Of a stretch of DNA of 64,000 bases, positions 32,190 to 41,632 are shown in pieces. The position numbers were made by a program, and so were the translations under genes. This DNA comes from Burkholderiales bacterium (GTDB taxonomy: Bacteria > Pseudomonadota > Gammaproteobacteria > Burkholderiales > Casimicrobiaceae). Position 1 is the first letter of the stretch. Every line of letters starts with the position of its first letter. The notes below the pieces were generated by a model. That model did not search any database and was not told where the DNA came from. It saw nothing but the letters and a program-made list of their open reading frames with translations. The stretch lies in assembly GCA_020851235.1 (NCBI GenBank), contig JADZDD010000025.1, positions 344,004 to 408,003 of the forward strand. Direction: 5' to 3'.

Positions 32190-33842
32190 CTATGCGTCGG
32201 CGCGCTTGCGCGCCGCCTCCCGGTCGCGCAGGACCTTGCGCTGCACCTTCCCCGTCGTCGTCATCGGCAGCGCGTCGATGAATTCGATCTCCTTCGGAGT
32301 CTCGTACGGCGCGAGGAACGTGCGCACGTGGCGCTGGATGTCCTCCTCGACCTCGCGCGAGCCGGCCACACCGGGGGCAAGCACCACGAAGGCCTTCACG
32401 ACGTTGCCGCGCGTCGCATCGGGCGAGGGCACCACCGCGCAGTTGGCCACCGCCGGGTGCTTGACGATGCAATTCTCGATCTCGGAGGGCCCCACGCGGT
32501 AGCCCGCCACGTTGAAGACATCGTCGGCGCGGCCCTGATACCAGAGGTAGCCGTCGGCATCCATCGTCGCCACGTCGCCGGTGCGGCACCATGACCCCGT
32601 GTACTTGCCGCGCGTCGCCTCGGGATTGTGCAGGTACTCGAGGAAGAAGACCGGGTCGGGCGTGCCGTCGGGCGCGATGCGATGCAGCGCGACGTCGCCC
32701 GGCTCGCCGCGCGCGACCTCGTTGCCCGCATCGTCGATGACGGCGACGCGGTGGCCCGGATACGGGCGCCCCATCGATCCCGGCTTCGCCGGCCACTGCG
32801 ACTGGCAGTTGCCGACGATGTAGTTCATCTCGGTCTGGCCGAACATCTCGTTGATCGTGACGCCGAGCGCGTCTTGCGCCCACGCGAAGACCGTGGTGCC
32901 GACCGCCTCGCCCGCGCTCATGATCGAGCGCAGGTCGATGTCGAAGACCTCGCGCGGCTTCGGATACGCCTTCATCATGAGCTTGAGCGCGGTGGGAAAC
33001 AGGAAGCTGTTGCGGACCTGGTACTTCTCGATGAGGCGAAAGGCGCGCTCGGGATCGAAGCGGCCGCGGTAGCCGACGATCGGCTGCCCGAAGTACAGCG
33101 CGGGCAGGAGCGCGTCCATGAGGCCGCCGGTCCACGCCCAGTCGGCGGGCGACCAGAAAAGATCACGCGGCTGCGGGTAACCGTCGTGCGAGTGCACGAA
33201 GCCGGGCAGGTTGCCGAGCAGGCAGCGATGCGGCATGAGCGCGCCCTTGGGTGGTCCCGTCGTGCCGCTCGTGTAGACGATGAGCGCGGGGTCGTCGGCG
33301 CGCGTGGAGACCGCGGCGAAGCGCGGCGAGGCGGCACCCACGAGGCTGTCGTAGTCGAGCAGGTCGGCACCCCGCGCCCCGGCGACGCCGACGGCATGCA
33401 TGAGCGTGGGGAGCTTCGCACGGATCGGCGCGAGATTGCCCATCGACTGGGGATCGACGAAGGCGATGCGCGCCCCGGAATTGGCGAGCCGGTACTCGAG
33501 CGCTTCAGGGCCGAACAGGAAGGACAGCGGTACCGTCACCGCGCCCATCTGGTAGGCGGCGAGGTGCGCGACGATCGTCTCACGTCGCTGCGGCAGCACG
33601 AGCGCGACCCTGTCGCCGCGTTCGACGCCGAGTTGCGTCATGACGTTGGACAGGCGGTTGGCCTCGCGCGCGAGATCGAAGAAGCTGTGCGCCGACGTGG
33701 CACCGCCCTCGTCTTCCCAGTACAGCGCGAAGCGCGCGCGGTCGTCGGCCCAGCGCCCGCAGCACGCCTGCGCGATGTTGAATTCGGCCGGCACGTCCCA
33801 GCGATGCTGCGCGTGGAGCAGCGCGTGACGATCGAGGCTCAT
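32190..33842 (-). CDS. Acyl-CoA synthetase (AMP-forming)
   Basis: A 550-residue ANL superfamily enzyme that activates a carboxylate to its CoA thioester through an acyl-adenylate. Motifs: P-loop YTSGTTGPPKGALMPHR (A3), FGQTEMNYIVG (A5), the TGDVATMDADGYLWYQGRADDVFNVAGYRVGP hinge region (A7-A8), and the C-terminal catalytic Lys in MTTTGKVQRKVLRDRE (A10). The layout resembles medium-chain acyl-CoA or benzoate/acetate-type synthetases; the chain length is not determinable. The ATG is four bases after the stop of the large unknown gene upstream, so they form one unit. It converges with the ACBP fusion gene. Confidence 0.93.
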   Translation of the reverse strand: MSLDRHALLHAQHRWDVPAEFNIAQACCGRWADDRARFALYWEDEGGATSAHSFFDLAREANRLSNVMTQLGVERGDRVALVLPQRRETIVAHLAAYQMGAVTVPLSFLFGPEALEYRLANSGARIAFVDPQSMGNLAPIRAKLPTLMHAVGVAGARGADLLDYDSLVGAASPRFAAVSTRADDPALIVYTSGTTGPPKGALMPHRCLLGNLPGFVHSHDGYPQPRDLFWSPADWAWTGGLMDALLPALYFGQPIVGYRGRFDPERAFRLIEKYQVRNSFLFPTALKLMMKAYPKPREVFDIDLRSIMSAGEAVGTTVFAWAQDALGVTINEMFGQTEMNYIVGNCQSQWPAKPGSMGRPYPGHRVAVIDDAGNEVARGEPGDVALHRIAPDGTPDPVFFLEYLHNPEATRGKYTGSWCRTGDVATMDADGYLWYQGRADDVFNVAGYRVGPSEIENCIVKHPAVANCAVVPSPDATRGNVVKAFVVLAPGVAGSREVEEDIQRHVRTFLAPYETPKEIEFIDALPMTTTGKVQRKVLRDREAARKRADA

Positions 33843-33846
33843 CGCG

Positions 33847-35565
33847 TCAATCCTCCGAGGGGGGCGGCAGTGGCGGGCCGACGATCGAGCTTACCGCCGG
33901 CAGCGGCGCCGTGGCGTCACCGGATTCGACCGTCGCCCAGATCCAGTCGGGCTGCCGTTCGAGCAGGCGGCCGAAGCGGATCGGATTACTCGCCCGTGCG
34001 CTCGTGAGATGGAGTCGCTTGCCCGGCAGGTACTCGGCCGGTGGCACGACGAGCGATTGCACCTCGCGCTCGTGGTCGCGCTGGCGCAGCGCGAGGAAGA
34101 GGCCCTGGAACTTGCGTCCCAGCGCGGTCGCTTCGCCGTTGACCGAATACGCGTCGTTGGTCTTGTGCGCCTCGGTGAGATCGACCGCGACGAGCGTGTG
34201 CGCAACGATCTGCATGCCGATTTCGACCCGATCCGCGGTCATGCGTTTCATGCGTCGGACCACGCCCAGCGTCCAGACCGGATCGTCGTGCGCGCGAATG
34301 GCGGCGAGCGTGCCGAGCGTGACGACACCGGCCGCACCCACCGGGGCGACGAGACGATATCCCGTCTGGCTCACGTCGCGGATCTCCCACGGCCCGCCGG
34401 GCGCCGCAAACTGCATCAGGCGCCGCCGCGCGAGTTCCAGACGACGATCGGTCTCGTTGCGGGCGCGGCCGAAGACCGCGAGCTCCAGCGTGCTGCCGAA
34501 GCTCTTGCCGGATTCGAGGCGCGGCATCGGAACGGCATCCTCCTCGCGCAGGTACGCGGAGATCTTGCCGAATCCGACGATCACGTCGGCCGTTCCCGCC
34601 GCCGTGGTGCGTTCACCGCGTCGGGCGAAGGGCTTGAACTCGGGGTCGACCTGCGAGGCGAGCCGCGTGAGCAGGCCAAGCTGCTCGGTGCGCTTCGGCG
34701 TGCGATCGGACAGGGGCTCCCGCTTGATCTTGCGCTCCAGCATGAGGACGTTTTGCAGGAGGAGCGAATGCAGCGATCGAGTATCGAGGAAGAGCACGCG
34801 CCCCTCGAGCGGCGCCGGCGTGCGGCGCTTCAGGCCTTCGCGCGAGCCGAGGTCGACGAAAAACGACGTCGCCGTCGACGGCTCGAGCGCGAGGCGCAAC
34901 GAAGCCGACCAGGCATCGAGCTCGTTGGCGACCCACTCCAGATGTCGCGTCGTCATGTTGCCGCCGTGCATGAGCTGCAGGAGCAGCGCCATGAGGTACT
35001 CGTGCTCGATCGTCGTCGTGCTCGTGACGCCGCGGGGCAGCGCGCGGCGTTCGATCTGTCGGGAGCAGGCGAGCGCGAAGAGGTCGTGCAGCTCGCCCCA
35101 TTTCGCGGGGATCCACGGCTCGTAGCGATACAGCCGGATGCGCGCATCGAGCCCCAGATGGACGATCTGCCGGCAGACGAGCTCGGGGAGCAGTTGCTGC
35201 CACTTCGGGCTTTGCGCGTGGTACGACATCTCCCGCGCGTACGCGTAGTAAGCGACGAGGAAGGCCTGTGTCAGGTCGAACAGCGCCGCCCAAAGCTGAT
35301 GCTCGATCTTCGTGCTCCGCGTCGCATGCTCGATGTACTGCTGCGTGAGCGTCTTGCGCAGGCCCGCGCAGCCATGATCGACGTGGATGATCGTGGCCAG
35401 ACGCTGTGGGGAACGACGCGCGTCGGGTTCGGCGGCCTTGCCCAGCGTCGTCACCAATCCGGCCTGCAGCGCGAGCGGATCGTTGGCCGCGAACGACGCG
35501 AGCCAGCGCTCGGCCGCTTTCACGTCCGCGAGGGGATCCTTGTCGTTCCTGCCGAAGCCGAACAT
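33847..35565 (-). CDS. Large cytoplasmic protein with PilZ-like C-terminus, unknown function
   Basis: A 572-residue soluble protein that I do not recognise by name. The N-terminal two thirds are predicted helical (ERWLASFAANDPLALQ; QQYIEHATRSTKIEHQLWAALFDLTQAFLVAYYAYAREM). The C-terminal part has a PilZ-like stretch (WEIRDVSQTGYRLVAPVGAAGVVTLGTLAAIRAHDDPVWTLGVVRRMKR) with the D-x-S-x-x-G-x-x-L pattern that in PilZ domains helps bind cyclic di-GMP. The companion N-terminal RxxxR motif is not obvious. ATG at 35565 starts MFGFGRNDKDP. It is the first gene of a unit with the acyl-CoA synthetase. Confidence 0.75.
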   Translation of the reverse strand: MFGFGRNDKDPLADVKAAERWLASFAANDPLALQAGLVTTLGKAAEPDARRSPQRLATIIHVDHGCAGLRKTLTQQYIEHATRSTKIEHQLWAALFDLTQAFLVAYYAYAREMSYHAQSPKWQQLLPELVCRQIVHLGLDARIRLYRYEPWIPAKWGELHDLFALACSRQIERRALPRGVTSTTTIEHEYLMALLLQLMHGGNMTTRHLEWVANELDAWSASLRLALEPSTATSFFVDLGSREGLKRRTPAPLEGRVLFLDTRSLHSLLLQNVLMLERKIKREPLSDRTPKRTEQLGLLTRLASQVDPEFKPFARRGERTTAAGTADVIVGFGKISAYLREEDAVPMPRLESGKSFGSTLELAVFGRARNETDRRLELARRRLMQFAAPGGPWEIRDVSQTGYRLVAPVGAAGVVTLGTLAAIRAHDDPVWTLGVVRRMKRMTADRVEIGMQIVAHTLVAVDLTEAHKTNDAYSVNGEATALGRKFQGLFLALRQRDHEREVQSLVVPPAEYLPGKRLHLTSARASNPIRFGRLLERQPDWIWATVESGDATAPLPAVSSIVGPPLPPPSED

Positions 35566-35866
35566 CGAGTGCGAGAGGCGAGCGGATGAGCGATGGCGTT
35601 GACCGCGCGGCGATCCGACGCAAGAAGCGGGCCGTCGCCTGCACACGGGGGGCGTACCGATCATGGCGCAAACGGGCCACGCGAGCAAGACGACGGCGGT
35701 GGGGCTGGCACGCATCGTGCATGTACGTGTCGTGCAGCACAAGTGACGCGTTCCCGATCGGAACGCATCGCGCCGCAATCGGCGGCCCGGCGCCTGCTAT
35801 TGTGTGATACAAATCACGCACGCAGTCCCGGGGCCGCGAACGCCAACGTGGCACAGGGCAGACGAC
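35566..35866. other. Divergent control region
   Basis: 301 bases between the PilZ-like unknown (minus) and the MerR-type regulator (plus). It contains the CRP-like palindrome listed separately. No other feature is convincing. Confidence 0.4.
35803..35818. promoter_or_regulatory. CRP/FNR-family binding site
   Basis: TGTGA-TACAAA-TCACG is one base from the CRP consensus palindrome TGTGA-N6-TCACA. It lies about 50 bases before the regulator ATG and about 240 bases before the divergent gene, in an AT-rich patch. The position fits activation or repression of the MerR-type gene by a CRP/FNR-family protein. Confidence 0.5.
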
Positions 35867-36889
35867 ATGGGCATTCTCATCAAGGCACCCACGCGCCGTC
35901 GCGAGTCGGGACTGACCGCGATCGACGCACCGGACGGCAGCGCGGAGACGCGCGGCGCATTGCACATTCGCGAGGTCGTTCGCATCACGGGGTTGCGCCG
36001 CGAGCAGTTGTACATGTGGCAGCGCCGCTACGGATTCCCCTTGCCGCTGCGCGATGCTTTCGGCGATCGCCTCTACCCACCGAACCAGGTGGCGCGGCTC
36101 AAGCTCATCAAGCAGCTCCTGTCGGAGGGCTGGCGCGCGGGTGCGGTGGTCCCTCTCACCGAATCGGCGCTGCAGTCGATGCTGGGGCTTGCCGTCGACG
36201 AGCCCGCGCCGCTGCCGCCCGAGATCGAGACCGCGGTCAAGCTCCTCGCGCAGCACCGGGTGGGTGAGATGCAAAACCACCTGTCCAAGCTCCTCGTCGG
36301 GCAGGGCTTGCGCAAGTTCCTCGAGCAGACGCTCATCCCGCTCAACGAAGCGGTCCACGAGCGTGTCGTGCGCGGCGAGATGCAGAACTTCCAGGAGTTG
36401 CGCTTTGCCGACCTCGCGCAGCGCCTCCTGCGCGACGTGACGCGGCTCGTGCGGCCCACGCGCGACGCGCGGCAGATCCTGCTCGCGACCCCGCCGAACG
36501 ATCCCAACCAGTTGGGCCTCGCGATACTCGAGTTGCTGCTCTTTACCGAGGGCGTCAACTGCCTCGCGCTGGGCGCGGGTGTCCCGGCGCAGGAGATCGC
36601 GGGCGCCGCCGAAGCGTACAAGGTCGCGCTGGTGGTGTTGCTCTTCGATCGCGGCATCTCCGGCAAGATCGCCGGGCAGGAGATTCGCAGCTTGCGCGCG
36701 GCGCTTCCCGCGGCCACGCCGCTCGTGGTGAGCGGGCGCGCGGTGAACCTGCTCGCCAAGCCGATTCCCGAGGTGCATACGGCTGCGGACTTCAGCGCGG
36801 TGATGGCCAAGATGCGCGCGCTCGGCGTGCTGCCTCCCATTCCCGTTTCGCTCGTTGGCATGCACACGGACCTGCCGCAGCGCGCGTAG
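35867..36889 (+). CDS. MerR-type regulator with degenerate B12-binding domain
   Basis: A 340-residue protein with an N-terminal MerR winged helix (LHIREVVRITGLRREQLYMWQRRYGFPLPLRDAFGDRLYPPNQVARL, about residues 25-75), a helical B12-2-like domain (about 105-190), and a Rossmann-like cobalamin-type domain (ILLATPPNDPNQLGLAILELLLFTEGVNCLALGAGVPAQEIAGAA). In LitR/CarH photoreceptors the latter carries E-x-H-x-x-G; here the His position is Asn (NDPNQLGL), and the W-x9-EH motif of the helical domain is also not kept. It may therefore have lost cobalamin or light sensing. The start is ATG 35867, downstream of a CRP-like site. Confidence 0.85.
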   Translation: MGILIKAPTRRRESGLTAIDAPDGSAETRGALHIREVVRITGLRREQLYMWQRRYGFPLPLRDAFGDRLYPPNQVARLKLIKQLLSEGWRAGAVVPLTESALQSMLGLAVDEPAPLPPEIETAVKLLAQHRVGEMQNHLSKLLVGQGLRKFLEQTLIPLNEAVHERVVRGEMQNFQELRFADLAQRLLRDVTRLVRPTRDARQILLATPPNDPNQLGLAILELLLFTEGVNCLALGAGVPAQEIAGAAEAYKVALVVLLFDRGISGKIAGQEIRSLRAALPAATPLVVSGRAVNLLAKPIPEVHTAADFSAVMAKMRALGVLPPIPVSLVGMHTDLPQRA

Positions 36890-36901
36890 TAGCATGGGCG
36901 G

Positions 36902-37084
36902 GTGGATCGGGTCGAACCTTCACCTGCCGACGAAGGGCCTGCGAGCGCTTCCCGCGCCTCGTCGCGACGCGTCCTCTGGCATCTCATCGGCGTCCTGCTC
37001 GCGGCGATGATCGCGTGGCTCGTGCTGCTCGCGTACCGGCAGCCCGAGTTCCTCCTCGACCTGACGAACCTGCGCCTGTGCTGA
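36902..37084 (+). CDS. Small single-helix membrane protein
   Basis: A 60-residue protein: a charged N-terminus, one membrane helix (VLWHLIGVLLAAMIAWLVLLAYRQP) and the C-terminal end EFLLDLTNLRLC, which looks like a conserved tail rather than random sequence. The GTG start is 12 bases after the MerR-type gene, so it may be cotranscribed with it. No function is known. It is supported mainly by the hydrophobic pattern and position. Confidence 0.6.
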   Translation: MDRVEPSPADEGPASASRASSRRVLWHLIGVLLAAMIAWLVLLAYRQPEFLLDLTNLRLC

Positions 37085-37120
37085 GTCCGGTTCGTGCCGG
37101 CCGCGGGTGCCGGTTGCGCG

Positions 37121-37552
37121 CTACGGCTCGTTGAGGAAGTCCTCGAGGCTTCGCCGCTCTTTCTTGGTCGGTCGACCGGCGTGGCGTGGTGCCGTCGCCC
37201 GCTCGGCGCGTCGTTGCGCGATCGCCTCGTCGCGGGCGTTGCGGCTCGCCTCGTCCTCGCAGTAGAGCAGCGCCGCCTGCGCAGCACCGCCGCGGCGATC
37301 CGCTGCCACGAGCACCTGCACGCGCCAGACCAAGCCGTCGCGCCGGACCGTCACGGTGTCGCCGACGCGCAGCGCATGCGCGGGCTTGACGCGCTCGTCG
37401 CGCAGCCGCGCCTGGCCGGCGTCGATCGCCTGCGCCGCAAGCGATCGCGTCCTGTAGAAGCGCGCGGCCCACAGCCACTTGTCGAAGCGCACGCGCTCGG
37501 GCGCGGCGCTTTCGGCCGGATCGCGCGCAGTCACGCCGGCCGCGTCCGCCAC
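37121..37552 (-). CDS. hslR: Hsp15-like RNA-binding protein
   Basis: A 143-residue S4-domain protein. The S4 RNA-binding fold spans about residues 20-80 (VRFDKWLWAARFYRTRSLAAQAIDAGQARLRDERVKPAHALRVGDTVTV), followed by a basic tail (HAGRPTKKERRSLEDF). Hsp15 binds 50S subunits carrying a stalled nascent chain and helps recycle them after heat shock. The GTG start is 13 bases after the stop of the proteasome-like gene on the same strand, which links two protein-quality-control genes. Confidence 0.92.
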   Translation of the reverse strand: MADAAGVTARDPAESAAPERVRFDKWLWAARFYRTRSLAAQAIDAGQARLRDERVKPAHALRVGDTVTVRRDGLVWRVQVLVAADRRGGAAQAALLYCEDEASRNARDEAIAQRRAERATAPRHAGRPTKKERRSLEDFLNEP

Positions 37553-37565
37553 GACGGCATGAGGC

Positions 37566-38150
37566 TCATGCGGCCTTCGCCTGCGCCAGCGCCTTCACGT
37601 GGTACAGCGTCATCGGCAACGCCGAGTTCTTGTCGAACAGGGCGCCGGCCTCGATGCCGGCGCGGGCGACCGCCTCCGCGGTCTTCAGGCGCGGGTAGAG
37701 CGCCTGCATCGCACCGAGCGCGAACTCGCGTCCGGTCCCTGCGGCCCAGTACTGCGTGTACTCGAAGACCTCACGCATCGAGTACACGCCGAAGATGCCG
37801 TGCGTGTTGGCGATGAGCGCGGTGATCTGCGTCGATTCGTACGGATCGTCTTCCTCCTCCTTGGGATTGAGGAAGTGCTGCTCCTTGAGGATCGGATGCA
37901 GGCGACGGAACGTTTCGAAGATCGCGAACTTGTCCGAGAAATCGAGCGGCTCCTGCCGCTGCAGGAGGCTCTCGAAGACGAGCTGGTGAGCGGCGGATCC
38001 GCAAAGGCCGATGTAGGTGTCGCGGTAGCGCAGGATCTTGTCGTACGTGCGATCGTGTTCGGCGCCGAGCCGGGTGTCGCCGAAGGTGGTGAGTGAATCG
38101 GCGGCGATGGCGATATCGTCGCCTTTGCGGACGATGACGAGCGTTGTCAT
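37566..38150 (-). CDS. Proteasome-like Ntn hydrolase (BPH type)
   Basis: A 194-residue protein of the 20S proteasome beta/HslV superfamily. After removal of Met 1 the mature chain begins with Thr (TTLVIVRKGDDIAIAADSLTTFGD), with Asp at mature position 17 and a Lys in YDKILRY that could complete the Thr-Asp-Lys catalytic set. GMQALYPR-type and GALFDKNSALPMTLY segments follow. Length and sequence style match the betaproteobacterial proteasome homologue family, reported to form self-compartmentalising peptidases without HslU. No ATPase gene is adjacent. It sits just upstream of hslR. Confidence 0.8.
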   Translation of the reverse strand: MTTLVIVRKGDDIAIAADSLTTFGDTRLGAEHDRTYDKILRYRDTYIGLCGSAAHQLVFESLLQRQEPLDFSDKFAIFETFRRLHPILKEQHFLNPKEEEDDPYESTQITALIANTHGIFGVYSMREVFEYTQYWAAGTGREFALGAMQALYPRLKTAEAVARAGIEAGALFDKNSALPMTLYHVKALAQAKAA

Positions 38151-38242
38151 GGGAAAACCGGACGGAGAGTCGACGCGCGATCGGGCGCGTCGTGTCGAAG
38201 CGATGGTGCGATCGGTGCCTGCGCGGCGCAGGCAAGCCCCGA

Positions 38243-39163
38243 TTATACGCGGGGTGCGGGCAACGTCGCCGTTGCCGGGATGCGTGCACACGACCACGCG
38301 CGGATCGCGTGGTCGAGGAACTGCGCAGCCGAAGTCGGCGTCGCAGTCGGCGCCTGCTGACCGAGAAAGCACCACGCGGCAAGGAGTGCGGGTACCGGAT
38401 CGCCGGAGGCGAGCGGTGCGGCGTGCGTGTTCTTGGACAGCTTGTGCCCGCCATCGTCGGTGGCGACGGGAACGTGCAGGTATTCCGGCGTGGGGAGGTC
38501 GAGGCAGCGCTGCAGGTACGTCTGCCGCAGCGTCGAAGTCAGGAGGTCCGCGCCGCGCACGACCGAGGTGATGCCCTGTGCGGCATCGTCGACCACCACC
38601 GCGAGCTGATAGGCGAAGAGTCCGTCGGCGCGCCGGACGACGAAGTCGCCCACGTCGCGCGCGAGGTCCTGCGTCTGGCGTCCCTGCACGCGATCGGTGA
38701 ACGACGTCGCTCGTGCCGTCACCCGCAGTCGCCACGCCTGCGGGGCGTGCGCCCGCGCGGCAGCGACGCCGTTGCGACAGGTTCCGGGATACACGCGCTC
38801 GCCGATCGCGTTCAACGCCCCCGCCTCGAGCTCGCGCCGCGTGCAGGCGCAGCGATAGACGAGGCCGGCTGCGGCCAGGCGCGCCAGTGCGGCCTCGTAG
38901 AGCGCGGTGCGCTCGCTCTGGCGCACGATGGCGCCGTCGCCACGAAGTCCGAAGCGATCGAGCGCGGCGAGGATCGCGCGCTCGGCATCGGGTCGACTGC
39001 GCGGCGTGTCGACGTCCTCGATGCGCACGAGCCACTCGCCACCGCGGTGGCGGGCATCGCAGAAACTCGCGAGGGCGGCGACGAGCGAGCCGAAATGCAG
39101 CGGCCCCGTCGGCGATGGCGCGAAGCGACCGCGAACGACGGGTGCCGACGTCGGGCCGCTCAC
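38243..39163 (-). CDS. gluQ: Glutamyl-Q tRNA(Asp) synthetase
   Basis: A 306-residue GluQRS, which attaches glutamate to the queuosine base of tRNA(Asp). It has the glutamyl-tRNA synthetase catalytic domain only: the HIGH-like motif [23 protein letters not shown], the zinc-type cysteines in [11 protein letters not shown] ... YPGTCRNG, and the KMSKS-like HKLSKNTHA. The anticodon-binding domain is absent, as expected. The GTG start overlaps the stop of the upstream transglycosylase gene (GTGA). Together with queG at 25-26 kb it completes two late steps of queuosine tRNA modification. Confidence 0.95.
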   Translation of the reverse strand: MSGPTSAPVVRGRFAPSPTGPLHFGSLVAALASFCDARHRGGEWLVRIEDVDTPRSRPDAERAILAALDRFGLRGDGAIVRQSERTALYEAALARLAAAGLVYRCACTRRELEAGALNAIGERVYPGTCRNGVAAARAHAPQAWRLRVTARATSFTDRVQGRQTQDLARDVGDFVVRRADGLFAYQLAVVVDDAAQGITSVVRGADLLTSTLRQTYLQRCLDLPTPEYLHVPVATDDGGHKLSKNTHAAPLASGDPVPALLAAWCFLGQQAPTATPTSAAQFLDHAIRAWSCARIPATATLPAPRV

Positions 39164-39828
39164 CGCGGCAGGGGGCCGGTGCGCGGGTCGACGATCGCCG
39201 CGGTGGCGTCGATCGGGTGGTACGTGAAGTGGCGATCGACGGCGGCCATCACCGCCAGCGGGTACTCGGGCCGGCCCAGGCTTCCGTTGTAGCGGCCGAG
39301 CGCGCGGTAGTAGTCGCCGCGCTCGATGTCGAGGTAATGGCGCAGGATCACGGCGCCGTAACGCAGGTTGGTGCGCAGGTTGAAGAGGTTCTGCTCGGCG
39401 GTTCCGATCTGCTTCACCCAAAACGGCATCACCTGCATGTAGCCGCGGGCCCCGACGGGCGAGACCGCGTACTTCTTGAAGCCGCTCTCGTGGTACATCA
39501 CGCCGAGCATGAGCTGTGGATCGAGTCCGGCACGGGTGGCTTCGTAGTGCACGGTGGCGAGGAGTTCGCGTCGCTCGCGCTCGTCGGGAATCCTGGGCGC
39601 GAGGCGACGCGACATCTCGGCGAGCCACGGCGCGAGATCGGCGCGGCGCACGTAATCGGCGGGAACGGGAGCATCGGCAATGGCCTTGGACAGTCCCGCC
39701 ACGACCGACGGCGCGAGGAGTTCCTCCTCCTGGGCGCCGGCGGCCGCGCTGGCCGCGAACGCGAGCGCGAAGGCAACGACAACGACACGCAGCATCGCCG
39801 CCATCGCAAGCGGTTCGTCGTGCTTCAT
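39160..39828 (-). CDS. Lytic transglycosylase (SLT domain)
   Basis: A 222-residue exported protein with a signal peptide ([21 protein letters not shown]) and a C-terminal SLT/goose-lysozyme-like domain (about residues 95-210). The catalytic Glu is in [27 protein letters not shown], followed by the conserved [20 protein letters not shown] and [19 protein letters not shown]. It cuts peptidoglycan glycan strands to anhydromuropeptides. ATG 39828 is used; ATG 39804 would also leave a signal peptide. It lies between proS and gluQ in one unit. Confidence 0.92.
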   Translation of the reverse strand: MKHDEPLAMAAMLRVVVVAFALAFAASAAAGAQEEELLAPSVVAGLSKAIADAPVPADYVRRADLAPWLAEMSRRLAPRIPDERERRELLATVHYEATRAGLDPQLMLGVMYHESGFKKYAVSPVGARGYMQVMPFWVKQIGTAEQNLFNLRTNLRYGAVILRHYLDIERGDYYRALGRYNGSLGRPEYPLAVMAAVDRHFTYHPIDATAAIVDPRTGPLPR

Positions 39829-39844
39829 GGCGCCGGTCCGGGCT

Positions 39845-41590
39845 TCATGGGGGCGAGGAGGACGGGCTTGCCGGCACGGCAAGCGCCAGGCGCTCCTGCA
39901 CGAAGGCGGCGATTGCAGCGTGCGCCACCGCTGTCGCGGCGGTCTCGCGCCGCGCCTGGTATTCGACGTTGCCCTCCTTCAAGCTGCGATCCCCGATCGT
40001 GATGCGGTGCGGTATGCCGATGAGCTCGAGGTCAGCAAACATCACGCCAGGCCGCTCACCGCGATCGTCGAGCAACACCTCCACGCCCGCGGCCTCGAGT
40101 TCGTCGTGCAGCCTGTCGGCTGCGGCGCGAACCGCCTCGCTACGATCGTAGCCGACCGGGGCGATCGCGACGGTAAACGGCGCCAGCGGCTCCGGCCAGA
40201 TGATGCCGCGTGCGTCGTGATTCTGTTCGATCGCCGCGGCCACCACCCGGGTCACGCCGATTCCGTAGCAGCCCATCTCGAGCGCGCGCGACTGCCCGGC
40301 AGCGTCCAGATACGTCGCTCCCATCGCCTCCGAGTACACGTGCCCGAGGGCGAAGACGTGGCCGACCTCGATGCCACGCACGATGTCGAGCGTGCCCTGG
40401 CCGTCGGGTGAAGGGTCGCCCTTGACCACGCTGCGGATGTCGGCCACGAGATCGGGCTCGCGGCAATCACGGCCGAAGTTGACACCGGCGAGGTGCGCGT
40501 CGGGCGCGTTCGCGCCGCAGACGAAATCGGCCATCACCGCGACCGAGCGATCGACCACGAGCGGCAACTCCGGCGGGATGCCGACCGGTCCGAGATAGCC
40601 GGGAGGGCCGCCCGTGGCAGCGACGATCTCGGCGTCGGTCGCCCAGCGCCAGTCGGCCATCCCGGGAAGCTTGCCGATCTTCACCTCGTTGCCCATGTGA
40701 TCACCGCGCACGAGGAGCATGTGGGCGCGTCCGTCGGCCCACACCAGGAGGCACTTGACGGTGCGTGCAAGCGGCACGCCAAGGAGTTGCGCGACCGCCT
40801 CGCAGGTGGCAAGGCCGGGTGTTGCCACCGTGGTGCACGCTTGCGTCGGCGCAGGGCGGGTGCACGTCGGTGCCACCGCTTCGGCCTTCTCCACGTTGGC
40901 CGCGTAGCTCGACCCGGTGCTGTAGGCCAGCGCATCCTCGCCCGACTCGGCCAGGACCTGGAACTCGTGCGACGAGAGTCCGCCGATCGCGCCCATGTCG
41001 GCGTCGACCGCGCGAAACTTGAGGTCCATGCGCGTGAAGATGCGGGTGTACGCGTCGTACATCCGGCGATAGCTCACCATCATGGCGTCGGCGTCGACGT
41101 CGAACGAGTACGCGTCCTTCATGATGAATTCGCGCGCGCGCATGACGCCGAAGCGGGGGCGGATCTCATCGCGGAACTTGGTCTGGATCTGGTAGAAGTT
41201 GACGGGAACCTGGCGGTAGCTGCGGATCTCGCGACGGACGATGTCGGTGATCACCTCCTCGTGCGTCGGGCCCAGCACGAAGTCGCGCTCGTGCCGGTCC
41301 TTCATGCGCAGCATGTTGGGGCCCATCTTCTCCCAGCGGCCGGTTTCCTGCCACAGCTCGCCAGGTTGCACCACCGGCATCACGAGTTCGAGCGCGCCGG
41401 CACGATTCATCTCCTCGCGCACGATCGCCTCGACCTTGCGCAGCGTGCGCAGGCCGAGCGGCATCCACGTGTAAAGACCGCTGCCGAGCTTCCTGATGAG
41501 GCCGGCGCGCAGCATGAGCTTCTGGCTCGTGACATCGGCCTCCGCCGGCGCCTCCTTGAGCGTCGACAGGTAGAACGTGGAAACGCGCAT
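39845..41590 (-). CDS. proS: Prolyl-tRNA synthetase
   Basis: A 581-residue class II synthetase of the bacterial type with the insertion editing domain. Motif 1 lies in the [28 protein letters not shown] region, motif 2 in [25 protein letters not shown], the editing domain at about residues 225-400, motif 3 in [21 protein letters not shown], and the anticodon-binding domain at the C-terminus. ATG 41590 ([15 protein letters not shown]) is canonical. It heads proS-transglycosylase-gluQ-proteasome homologue-hslR. Confidence 0.97.
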   Translation of the reverse strand: MRVSTFYLSTLKEAPAEADVTSQKLMLRAGLIRKLGSGLYTWMPLGLRTLRKVEAIVREEMNRAGALELVMPVVQPGELWQETGRWEKMGPNMLRMKDRHERDFVLGPTHEEVITDIVRREIRSYRQVPVNFYQIQTKFRDEIRPRFGVMRAREFIMKDAYSFDVDADAMMVSYRRMYDAYTRIFTRMDLKFRAVDADMGAIGGLSSHEFQVLAESGEDALAYSTGSSYAANVEKAEAVAPTCTRPAPTQACTTVATPGLATCEAVAQLLGVPLARTVKCLLVWADGRAHMLLVRGDHMGNEVKIGKLPGMADWRWATDAEIVAATGGPPGYLGPVGIPPELPLVVDRSVAVMADFVCGANAPDAHLAGVNFGRDCREPDLVADIRSVVKGDPSPDGQGTLDIVRGIEVGHVFALGHVYSEAMGATYLDAAGQSRALEMGCYGIGVTRVVAAAIEQNHDARGIIWPEPLAPFTVAIAPVGYDRSEAVRAAADRLHDELEAAGVEVLLDDRGERPGVMFADLELIGIPHRITIGDRSLKEGNVEYQARRETAATAVAHAAIAAFVQERLALAVPASPSSSPP

Positions 41591-41632
41591 GACGTTGTTT
41601 TTGCGAAGCAAACCGGGAATTGTACCGGACGC

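Noticed and set aside
38243..39163. Calling the GluRS-like gene gltX
   Set aside because: At 306 residues it lacks the anticodon-binding domain, and its HKLSK and zinc-site pattern fit GluQ.
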